The notes under the pieces are model-generated. The model was not told the origin of the DNA. It worked only from the letters and a program-made list of their open reading frames with translations, and did no database searches. Below, piece by piece: positions 45,601 to 55,205 of a DNA stretch of 64,000 nt. The stretch spans positions 2,046,001 through 2,110,000 of the forward strand of contig NC_089572.1 in NCBI RefSeq assembly GCF_040115645.1. Direction: 5' to 3'. The position numbers and the translations under genes were made by a program. Numbering within the stretch: position 1 is the stretch's first letter; every line of letters starts with the position of its first letter. This DNA is from Euwallacea fornicatus (Eukaryota > Arthropoda > Insecta > Coleoptera > Curculionidae).

Positions 45601-47430
45601 TTGCTTGCTTATCCTCAAATCCTCTCTGAGATCTTTAATGTTGCTGATGCAAAACTCCTGAGCACTCAGTTCACAGCTGGCTTCACAGTCACTGCCCCAC
45701 TCCCCACAGTTTACTAAAGTTTCCGAACTCTCCCCTACCAAACTTGTTTTGGACAGAAACAAATTATATTGCTTAAAATACTCTTGTTCGTAGTTCTCCT
45801 GCCACAAGACGTTCCACTGGCCCTGATGGTCCTCTTCAACCGCTTCCAGGCTCTCAGTACTCGTCACTGAACTCACAGATGAGATGCTGTCGCTGCTATG
45901 ACTACTTCCGATTCCCAACGAACTCAGAGTAATGCGAGTGACATTGGTCATAGAGTCTACAGTTCTCCGTGATCGGCTGCTGGCATGCGAGCCGCAGCGC
46001 GAGCTCAGAAGCCTCTCGGCTTCAGTTTCGCACTCGTTGCTCAAAGGCGACAGCTGATTCCAGCCTTCAGAGATTTTCTCGTCGCTTATGGATAGAAATC
46101 GGGATAAAACGGGGGGCTTGTCTGGTTGCGATAAGGCGTTTATTGCTTTTTCGTCGAAGGTAAATCGGCTGCTAATTAGCGGAAAAATGATTATTTCTTT
46201 AAGAAGTACGAAAGCGAATATTTACCGCACGTAATTCGCCAATAAAGAGGACGGCAATGTTGTCGATAATCAAGTGCGGTAAATGCCGATTTCTCATGTA
46301 ACATTTACACCCACACACACACTCACACTTGGAAACGCAAATGGAATAAAGAATGTTGGAAAATAATTAAAATGTGAAAATACAGTTGCTTACCAGGGTT
46401 CAGTGTTCACGCCTCCAATATCTTCAGATCCACACTCACTCGGCTCCGACACAATATTGGGGGGTTGCGTCAAATACTCAGGGTTAATGTAGGCACTGTA
46501 TCTGGCTATCCAAGAAGCCCAAATTAGCCTCTCACCTACATAAGTGGATATGTTGAGATTTTTCAGTTTTGCAATTTATTGGAAAAAAAGAAAACTTTAT
46601 TTCAAACGATTTAAAGAAATTATGAAGGTTTAGCATAAGAAGGATCTAAGGATTCGTCGCTTATTAAAAGGTTCTATGTGTATTCTCCAATGTCAGAATA
46701 GTTCAGATTAATGTGTAGATTTATATAGAAGAAATTGAACAAAATGCATTCAAATTTTGTAATTCCCAAATTCAAGAGTGTAGAAACTAATTTTTTGCTG
46801 AAAAAGTGTTTCTAAAGGTATACAGTCAAAAGCATAAAATTTTAGCTTAACCTATAGGTTTACACTGGAATATCAAACTCGAGTATCTAAACACCACTCA
46901 GAGGATTCAGACGTACTTAGAAGTTGAATATAAATTAAAGTTTTGTAACTAATTTTATAAATGAAAGTATTTGGCCGAAAGAAAATCGTAAATTTCTAAT
47001 TTCACAGAAGATAATTTGAAATAATACAAAAGTTTACCCCAAAGTAGGAAGACTGAGTGGTAATAAATTACCGAGCGTAGAATGTTCATTTATTCATTAT
47101 ACCAACCATTCCTCTGGGAGTAAAAGAACTCTTCCACATTATTCCCCCTAAATTTTATTACCGTTTTGATTCCAGAACTTGTACCATTCAGCGTCTTGGT
47201 CAAAAGCGCTATAAACCTCACTTAATTGTTCCGCAACGTCTAAATCTGTAGGTTTAGTGGTCTCATTGTCGCTTAAAAGATCTTGCTCATCTGAACTTGT
47301 TGAAGCATGCTCAGATTCCTCCTCGTTGGTTTCAATAGAGCCACTTGACTGGTGTTTTTGGCGATTTTGCACCCAGGCCTTTTCAATGTCAGTGGAGCTG
47401 TAACACTTTTCTCGTTCGACGGGGGTATTT
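42682..47430 (-). CDS. TGS1: Trimethylguanosine synthase, copy B (long form, start exon not found)
   Basis: Paralogue of copy A. Exons 47430-47162, 46535-46394, 46168-45557, 43763-42848 and 42789-42682 join in phase and stay open for 682 codons. It keeps parts that copy A has lost: ERLIWASWIARYSAYINPEY (the usual TGS1 N-terminal block), the intron after it, and a Trp-rich GQWNVLWQENYEQEYF block. The catalytic domain has FCGAGGNAIQFAF and SPPWGGVDY. The problem is the beginning. The place that matches copy A's 44-bp first exon (about 47503-47546) has no ATG, and the frame needed by the splice phase reads TAG. Either transcription starts with another exon or the gene has recently lost its start. 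A further intron (42849-43763 is coding; 43764-45556 is intron) contains a MITE. Confidence 0.8.
43848..44645. mobile_element. Probable MITE in a TGS1 copy B intron
   Basis: The left edge is 'gatacagggtgtcttaaatc' and the right edge 'gttgtcagacaccctatac'. These pair as imperfect inverted ends over about 25 bases. The interior has no transposase. Confidence 0.45.
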
Positions 47431-48961
47431 CTGGAAAAAAAAAGCTGAAAATGAATTTTTATATAACACCATTTGCACCAAGCAATTTTTATGTACACTT
47501 GGGGCTCCCGTAAACTAAACAGTCGGCCGACAATCAATTCAATAATTTGTTGCATATTTTTTTGCAAATAGCTACACAGCAAAGTATGAAATTATATTCA
47601 GAGTAAAAAGTAAAATGTACTAGACATAAAATAGGATTTTTCGCCCATTTCATGAGACATTCAAAAAACAAAGTTGATGATAGCCGCGAAGCGCTGAAAC
47701 GTCGCATCAAAAAAGTTGGTAGAAAATCGCCCCAAATGCAAGCGCCGAAGCAAACCAGAATAGAAATGTGCCGGACCCCAGATGGGTGGGTGATAAAAGA
47801 CAACCCTTCAAAAATTATATGTTTGATTCCGGTGTTACCACACTGTTTCCCGAATTTTAAACAAATTTAGAGCACATCAAAGGTTTACAACTCGTCTCCA
47901 ACAAACCGTCAATTTATGGTATGATTGTGTGATTATTCGTCTTTTGAATACTTCAGGACTGAGTACCCCCTTTATTGCTACATGTTGCAGTATCGTCTTT
48001 CGCGTCTAAGACCGCACAAACAATTTATTTAACATATTGAGATAATCTTCGTTAAAATAATTTGTAATCGCCGCCATACTTAAATTCTAGCGAGCAGCGC
48101 CACCTAGTAACTCTAGACGTTACTTAAAATAAATTGTCAAGTACTGAACGTTGAAAAGTATTATTTTTTAAATAAAATGAAAACGGTTTTTTCTAGTCAT
48201 AGTTTCCGAGATACAGATAGTGGCCCATATTCGTTGGACGCCCTGTATATACATATGTATATTAATTATATGCATCAGGTATTTAATACCGTACGAAATT
48301 CAAAATCAGTATGGTTCAAGGGAAATCTCTGACATCTTTATCGATCAAATTCTTTTTGTAATAAAAAACGTATTCCTTATTCCTGCAAAATGTGTTTGCA
48401 TAATGAACCTACTGTATTGCATCCCCAACTCTTCTTTCATTATACTAAATCTGGAAACATCGCATTTTATTTGCTCTCGCATATCGTTTCCAAAACCGAT
48501 CATATGTACCTAACAAAAGGCAGGTTGAAAATTTTTTGTATGTTTTCGTACCGATATCACTTCGTAGATGAATCTGTCGACCGTTAGCGCAAAGGTGAAC
48601 AAGACGGTCGTAATGTGCAGTGCACCAATAATCGGGATAATCAGGGTTTTCTTTGTTCTAAATACTTGTGAAGTATGTCATTAGTGTACCCATGAGTTAG
48701 TGTGGGAAAGGGGGAACCTTTAACTGCCGTTTTGTAAGTGAAAAAGGACGTTGCTAACGTGATTCTGGCTCAGGCTTTTGATGCTCGGGGGTGAGTTCTG
48801 ATTGTTGTTTCTTGTGGTTTCCAGTAAAGTTTTATGAGATCAATGGGATGAATATAATTCGAATTTTAGTTGAACGTCGCCCTCATTTGCAATTTTGGCG
48901 CTACTGGAATGCACTTAGGTCTTTCTTTGAAGGTGTTCGAAGAATTATATAGTAACATGAC
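47431..48961. other. Region upstream of TGS1 copy B, no gene seen
   Basis: Includes the decayed first-exon homologue (47503-47546). It also holds a fragment with a transposon edge 'ggacgccctgtatata' at 48236-48251. The 65-97 codon frames on the plus strand (48220-48587) overlap each other and look like chance. Confidence 0.45.
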
Positions 48962-49293
48962 GTTTTGAAGATTTTCCTCAGGAATTAATATTGAATCTTT
49001 TTTGTTTCAGGGCGCCGTTGTGCACGCTTCTGCTTCGAATGGAAATTAATTCGAAACTGTTTTGAAGATTTTCCTCAGGAATTAACATTGAATCTTTTTT
49101 TGTTTCAGGGCGCCGTTGTGCACGCCTCTGCTTCGAATGGAAATTAATTCGAAACTGTTTTGAAGATTTTCCTCAGGAATTAACATTGAATCTTTTTTGT
49201 TTCAGGGCGCCGTTGTGCACGCCTCTGCTTCGAATGGAAATTAATTTGAAACCGTTTTGAAGATTTTCCTCAGGAATTATTATTGAATCTTTT
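48962..49293. repeat. 97-98-bp tandem repeat, 3.4 copies
   Basis: Copies start at 48962, 49059, 49157 and 49254 with the word gttttgaagattttcctcag. The first three copies differ at only a few sites. Each of these has 'gaatctttttttgtttcag' followed by ggcgccgttgtgcac, which looks exactly like a polypyrimidine tract plus 3' splice site on the plus strand. The fourth copy breaks off before it. Confidence 0.95.
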
Positions 49294-49499
49294 TAGGATT
49301 GATATTTTAGGATGATAGGTAGAATACATAATATATTAAATATCAAATTTAAGCATATCAAAGCCTATATAATACATCAATACAAACTGGAACACATAAT
49401 TAAAGAGTATGGCAAACTTGAACTCATAGAACTCCTAATGACACATTTTAATACGTCATTTAATTATCACAGTATCAACAGCAATAAATAAAACTACTC

Positions 49500-51269
49500 T
49501 TACAACTCAAAAGTGGATAAAGTAAAGTTCAGCAACTCGTTCCGTGCCTGAAAATAGGCGGTATCAGTCAAATCACAGGGATCTGGAATGAAGGGTGGAG
49601 TAACATTGAGCAAATTTTCCCAATCAATGTTCTTAAATGCCTCCATCTCTCTCAGTTCCTTTGCTGTAGGTCTCAGTGCAGGATCATGTGTCAGCAGCTT
49701 CTCAATTGCTTCAACAACACAAGCAGAGAGTGCTTCGTCTTTGGTGGGCCACTCAATGTTGTTTTCTTGTATGTTCTTAAATACTTGTTGTGGAGTCTCA
49801 TCATTGAATGGAGGAATTCCAGTTACAAATTCATAAAAACATACTCCTAGAGCCCACCAATCTACTGCATGATCATGGCCTTTGCATAACAGCAATTCTG
49901 GAGCCAAATAATCTGGAGTTCCAAGAATTCGTTGGTCTGAGCTCCACTGGCCTCGTTTGACTGATTTTGGAGTTCTGTATGGTGTAATTGGGGTTTTAGG
50001 GGTAGTACTATTTTCAGCAACTCTGAATTTGTCTCTGAATTCCATTGGACTAACTTGGTTATCTGATTTCTTTAGCTCAGCAGGGATTTCAAATCTCGTC
50101 GCTTTTAATTTACTTGTTTTTTTGGATACAGGTGTTGAAAATGTAACCCCTTTAGGTGAGCTTTGCACTTGCATGTCCAGCTTTAACACCTCCATTTCCC
50201 CAGTTAAGCCAGTCTTAATATAGGCCTTTCTGTAGTGATCAGGGCTAGGACTGCGACATTTACGTTTCCTTTCAGTCTCTTTACCTTTGTAGTACAAACC
50301 CAAACGACTGGGAATTTTACGACTAATGGGTGAAATTATAGATCCATCCATGTGTTCTTCACTATCTTCACAAGAGGTTTGCACATTTGATGTACAAGTG
50401 TAATAAGAGGAATTTTCTGAGTTCTCTTTAGAACTCAAAGGGGTGTTATTTTCAGCAGATAGAAAGTGCACTCCTGATAGCCCTGTGTGTTGCCTTCCCT
50501 CAATAGAATTACTAAAACTTACAGTGTCTTTTCCTAATGTCAAAGAATTAGTGCTGTTTTTGAGTATAGAAATTTCATCTGAGTGAGTAAAAAATGAGGT
50601 ATTATTGAGATTACTGTTAACAAATTTGGCATTCCCAGAGCCAAAACTCAAATGTGAGGTTAGACTGAGCAGTTGACCAGGAGTTCTTGTACACAAATTA
50701 GGAGTGAAATTTTCAAAATCTGTCATTTCTAAATCTCCATGTATATGCACTTTAGACAGTCCAAAGTCAGTAAGCTTCACATGACCCTCTCTTGACAAAA
50801 GCATATTATCAGGCTTAATGTCTCTGTGAATAATGTTGTGGCTGTGCAAATACTGCAGAGCCAATGCTACTTCAGAAATATAAAATGTGGCCATGGACTC
50901 GTCAAAAAAACCATAAACACTCAGAAGACTCTTCAAGTCCCCTCCTACCATGTACTCCATCACGAGATATATTGAAGAGGTAGTTTGCAGGGAGTAATAC
51001 AACTGCACACAAAAAGGACTCTTAGTCAAAGCCAAAGCATTACGTTCATTGACAACTTGTGAAACCATGTTCTTGTTCACCATCTCAGTCTTCTTCATAA
51101 CTTTAATTGCATACACCACCTCCATGTTACTTTTCTTCGCTCCCAAAAAGACTTTGCCAAAGGCTCCGCGACTTATTGGTTTTATAATACAGAAATCATC
51201 CACGTCTGGAGCTTTACAGGAAATATTCGGAGTCTCGCTCATCTTGAGGTCTTCTGGATTGTGGTACAT
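49500..51269 (-). CDS. gwl: Greatwall/MASTL kinase
   Basis: AGC-family mitotic kinase that, via endosulfine, inhibits PP2A-B55 to allow mitotic entry. Single exon, 589 residues. Seen: glycine loop RGAFGKVFLG (about 34-43), AIKVMKK, HRDIKPDN (148-155) and DFGLSK (168-173). A long insert separates the split kinase halves, which resume at GTPDYLAPELL (about 449). This DFG-to-APE insert is the defining Greatwall feature, and DLEMTDFENFTPN with RTPGQLLSLTSHLSFG just after DFG is specific to the family. The insert is about 275 residues, against over 500 in vertebrates, so the protein is short (fly 846, human 879). A second in-frame ATG 9 codons in (51242) could also serve as start. It has no introns. 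Confidence 0.95.
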   Translation of the reverse strand: MYHNPEDLKMSETPNISCKAPDVDDFCIIKPISRGAFGKVFLGAKKSNMEVVYAIKVMKKTEMVNKNMVSQVVNERNALALTKSPFCVQLYYSLQTTSSIYLVMEYMVGGDLKSLLSVYGFFDESMATFYISEVALALQYLHSHNIIHRDIKPDNMLLSREGHVKLTDFGLSKVHIHGDLEMTDFENFTPNLCTRTPGQLLSLTSHLSFGSGNAKFVNSNLNNTSFFTHSDEISILKNSTNSLTLGKDTVSFSNSIEGRQHTGLSGVHFLSAENNTPLSSKENSENSSYYTCTSNVQTSCEDSEEHMDGSIISPISRKIPSRLGLYYKGKETERKRKCRSPSPDHYRKAYIKTGLTGEMEVLKLDMQVQSSPKGVTFSTPVSKKTSKLKATRFEIPAELKKSDNQVSPMEFRDKFRVAENSTTPKTPITPYRTPKSVKRGQWSSDQRILGTPDYLAPELLLCKGHDHAVDWWALGVCFYEFVTGIPPFNDETPQQVFKNIQENNIEWPTKDEALSACVVEAIEKLLTHDPALRPTAKELREMEAFKNIDWENLLNVTPPFIPDPCDLTDTAYFQARNELLNFTLSTFEL

Positions 51270-52256
51270 TATTACGGATTTAACGGATTATTTGAGAATT
51301 CAAGTGCAGCATTATTTTACTCACTTCATTGTATTATAAAATGTTTAAACACAATCAAACGAGTCTAAATTCGAATAAAAAAAAACGTTGCATTTTGAGT
51401 TTATATGACATATGTCATTGCCTACTAGGCGTTGATTCACAAAAGCATGCGTGATATATTTATATTGTAATGTATTTAATGGCAAAATCAACCCCTCTGA
51501 CAATCGAGTCCCTAATGGACGCTTACCTTGCAAACGCTCGACTAAAGATGCAAACGGTCTCTGGATTGTCACCTGAATTCTGGAACTTGATAAGAGCGAT
51601 GACGTCACGTTGGACACTAGGCATCGTCGAATGAGCTCAATTTTAATTGAATATTTGGCTAAAATGCTCTTAACTGGAAACACGGCCTGTCACAACAATA
51701 GTCGCCATGTTATTTTTGGGTGGAGGATAACAGCCAGTGAGTGATGCCATTTGCCATTGCCAACATGATGAAAAAAAATTACACTAGGTGCAGTGTAGAG
51801 TGCAGATTTAAAATCGTCTTTTAATACTATTAAACATAACGCAGACGACGTACTTCATACAGTATGTAACGTTATATTTTCTTTTCTTGTTGATATTTAG
51901 AGAGCTTCAAATTATATAAAAAAGTATTTAGCTCTTATCAAATTAAACCAAATTAACTTTATCGTCGAAGCGAACACTCACAAATAAGCTGAACATGTAT
52001 AAATAAGGATGGTAACATTTATAATTTAATGAGCTGAACAAGGCGCGTAGTATGTCTATCCTCTTTACAATATAGGTACATGCTAGATGCACACGAGAGA
52101 GACAAATTAATCTAAAAGAATATCATTTCTTGCAACTGTCCTCCACTAATCATCATAACCTCAACAAACTAGTTTGTTTATTAGTTAATTATTTAAAATA
52201 AAAAAGTACTTTTAATCGAATTTAAATTGTGTTTAAACAAGAACATCGTCAAAACT
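51270..52256. promoter_or_regulatory. Shared Greatwall/Arp6 upstream region with a CRE palindrome
   Basis: 987 bp between divergent starts. It contains a perfect TGACGTCA at 51600-51607, extended to TGACGTCACG, the consensus ATF/CREB site. Open frames here on the minus strand (51345-51683) resemble nothing. Confidence 0.45.
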
Positions 52257-53906
52257 ATGTCCGACTGGGACCCAAGACCTACCCGAACCATGAAAAGGCG
52301 TCGCAGTAGCAGCGGTCCCAAAGAAATCTCTCCAAAACAACCAAAAGCATCCGGTTTAAAGACCCTGATTATTGATAATGGTTCCTATACCATTAAAGCT
52401 GGGTACTCCACTGACACGGAACCCCAAAATATTCCCAATTGTATCATGAAGGCCAAATCTGAGCGAAAGAGACTTTTTGTGGGGAAGCAAATTGATGAGT
52501 GCCGAGATTGTTCAGGACTCTATTTCCTGCTTCCCTGTGAAAGAGGCTATATCACCAGATGGGAAGTGCAGAAACCTGTATGGGACCATGTATTTAGCAA
52601 AAATGTATGCCCCATAGAGGAAAACCCAGTTGTTGTAACACAACCTTTAATAAACTTCAAGTCCATTCAAGACTGCATGGATGAGATTTTTTTTGAGGAA
52701 TATGAAGTTCAGAGTTTATTTCGATGTAATCCTGCAGATTTAGCTTATTTACATTATGCTAAAGATAACAAACTAACAAAAAGTGATGCATGTTTAGTGG
52801 TAGATACTGGATTTAGTTTCACTCATGTAGTACCATATATTCGTGGCTGTAAATTTCTGAGAGCCATTCGAAGATTAAATGTAGGTGGCAAGCTTTTGAC
52901 CAATCACCTTAAAGATATTATTTCCTATAGACAGTATAATGTTATGGAAGAGACTTATGTGATCAACCAAGTGAAAGAAGACACTTGTTATGTATGCTCA
53001 GATATTAAACAAGAATTAGCTGAAGCTGCCAAACCTTTGAAATCAAATTCTATAGTGAAAAACTATGTTCTTCCAGATTTTAACATGATACGCAGAGGTT
53101 TTATTCAAGACCCAAACAAAAAAGAGCCTCAAGAGGAGAGCTACCAAATCTTGCGGTTGAATAATGAAAGATTTGTGGTGCCAGAAATACTCTTCCATCC
53201 TTCAGATATAGGAATGAAAAGCATGGGAATAGCTGAGGCAGTTGTGAAGTCCATTATGAGCTCCCCAAAAGAACACCGTCAGTCATTGGCAAAAAACATA
53301 ATTTTAGTTGGAGGAAACTGTAAATTTCCTGGGTTTAAGGTGAGAATGTATGCAGAGCTCCGCTCCTTACTTCCAGACTCTTGGGAAGTAAAATTGTTTC
53401 AAGATGAAAACCCAATTACTTACCCATGGAAGGGTGGTAGAGCCCTCTTGAGAACCCATGACTTTCGTAGCCACTTAGTGACCAAAAAAGACTATGAGGA
53501 ATTAGGTTCAACAATAACTCAAGAGCGCTTTAACAACTTTATGTTGGATGACAGCCTACTTGAGCCAGAAAAAGAAGACAAGCCCAAGGAGACTTATAGG
53601 TATTTACGGACTTTAGAACCCAGAGTGTTTGGAAAGAATGAAATTATTAACTCTGTTAGTGATATAATTAAAGTAGACAATGAGGAACAAAAAGATGAGG
53701 GAGGTAGTGGTGAGAGGGAGGATGTGAACAAGATTGTTGAGGAGGGAGAACAGGAGTTGAATTTGCATGAGGGTGGGAGGAAGCAGGGAAGACCTATGAA
53801 AAATAAAGGGTCTGAGGAATTGTTACCAACTGAGGAAGAAGAAGTTGAGAATGATTTGCTTCAGAGTAGTGAACTGTTTCCCTTTGGGAATACTTCATAT
53901 TTATAA
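52257..53906 (+). CDS. Arp6: Actin-related protein 6, with long C-terminal extension
   Basis: Nuclear actin-related protein; subunit of SWR1/SRCAP-type remodellers that deposit H2A.Z, and linked to heterochromatin. Single exon, 549 residues from the ATG at 52257; an upstream non-ATG reading is possible but unneeded. The actin-fold core starts at TLIIDNGSYTIKAGYS (about 36-51) and includes LVVDTGFSFTHVVPY, KNIILVGGNCKFPGFKVR and PITYPWKGGRALL, typical of ARP6. The core should end near residue 425, as ARP6 proteins have about 396-400 residues. Two additions are seen. An N-terminal basic head (MKRRRSSSGPK, residues 12-22) looks like a nuclear signal. A Glu/Lys-rich tail of about 120 residues ends SELFPFGNTSYL. 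Confidence 0.93.
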   Translation: MSDWDPRPTRTMKRRRSSSGPKEISPKQPKASGLKTLIIDNGSYTIKAGYSTDTEPQNIPNCIMKAKSERKRLFVGKQIDECRDCSGLYFLLPCERGYITRWEVQKPVWDHVFSKNVCPIEENPVVVTQPLINFKSIQDCMDEIFFEEYEVQSLFRCNPADLAYLHYAKDNKLTKSDACLVVDTGFSFTHVVPYIRGCKFLRAIRRLNVGGKLLTNHLKDIISYRQYNVMEETYVINQVKEDTCYVCSDIKQELAEAAKPLKSNSIVKNYVLPDFNMIRRGFIQDPNKKEPQEESYQILRLNNERFVVPEILFHPSDIGMKSMGIAEAVVKSIMSSPKEHRQSLAKNIILVGGNCKFPGFKVRMYAELRSLLPDSWEVKLFQDENPITYPWKGGRALLRTHDFRSHLVTKKDYEELGSTITQERFNNFMLDDSLLEPEKEDKPKETYRYLRTLEPRVFGKNEIINSVSDIIKVDNEEQKDEGGSGEREDVNKIVEEGEQELNLHEGGRKQGRPMKNKGSEELLPTEEEEVENDLLQSSELFPFGNTSYL

Positions 53907-55205
53907 GTAATAAAGGTTAGGATGAAATTTTCTAATTTGATATCAATGCAAAGGCAAATAACTAAAATTGTTTTATATGTAAATGTAGTTTTAATTCAAA
54001 TAATAATCAATTGGAATATTGTGCATTCAAAGGTTCCTTCCATCTTTAGCCACTCCTATAGTGATCATTTCCCAGTATTCCTGTAATTTGCTTGAGGATT
54101 GTCAGTGACTGTATGATTAATTCTGAAACGCCCTGTACCGATCTGCTAACTAATCTTTCATTGATTGTAAATAATGATTTCTTTTACCTCTTGAAACTTT
54201 GTTCATGTTCATTGATTCAAATTTATCTTAAGTAGACTAACTTATCAGATTCTTCACTAATCTGAAAATAGGTTTAGGATTCCTATATTTTCTAGAATTT
54301 CTAGCAACCTTGAACGTATGAGTAATAAATAAATGTTTATTGCACATGAAAAGTTATGTACTCAAATAGCAAATGCTTATTCTCGTATTTTAATTACCCC
54401 CTGAATAGTCGACGTAAGTTGATACTAGAAATGCGTTATATAGCTATGGAGGTTCACTATTATTCATAACATCAAGCTATTTTTAAATATAAGCTCTATC
54501 ATTTTAGCCTTAAATGTGCCTGCACTACCTGACCTGAATGATCTCAGTATGGAATTATATACATGAGCGCCGTATAACCAAATTATTGTTTTTGAGTTTT
54601 ATATTGAGCGATAATATCTTGAAATCGTATATTAACGTCATGGGCCTCTTCCCTCATCTGAGTAAAATCTATTAAGTGAGTAGGTTCCTCTAGGATGCAC
54701 CAAATAGGACAATACACTTTCTGCACTAGATTTGCCAATAAAAAAACACTATTAGCATTATTAAAGGGCTAGCAAAAAGAAATTATTCAAAAGTCGTAAA
54801 ACGCATATTTTAAAAATAACAGAAATATACAGGGTGGCGCCAAAAAAGTAAGGAAATGGTCAAGTAAATAATATATTATATGAAATCTACAACTAATGAG
54901 AAATGCAAGTTTTCTCTTAGTTCATGGAATCCCTCGAAACCCAAAAATATAAATCATTTTTATTTATAAACCTATTAGACCATCAGAATACTCAAAAAGC
55001 ATACATACGAACATTTAAACTACACTGTCTAATGATGCAGAAAGTATTTTGTTGTAAGTGCTTTTTACACTATTGTGAAAACAAATCGTTGAAGCTCGAC
55101 ATGCATAAAACATCCAGGATATCTAAATTAAAAAATTAACATAATTTTTACATATCCGAACTTAGCATTATAATACTCAATGAACGACTTATGTATGTTT
55201 AGTTA
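53907..55205. other. Intergenic, 3' of Arp6 and of the chromodomain gene
   Basis: AT-rich, with two transposon-edge words: 'aaacgccctgtaccg' near 54126 and 'tatacagggtggcgcc' at 54829-54845. The inverted pair could bound a decayed non-autonomous element of about 700 bp. No gene is seen. Confidence 0.45.

Noticed and set aside
47534..47803. Minus-strand 89-codon frame as a possible new first exon for TGS1 copy B
   Set aside because: It does not reach the copy B acceptor in the right phase and does not resemble TGS1.
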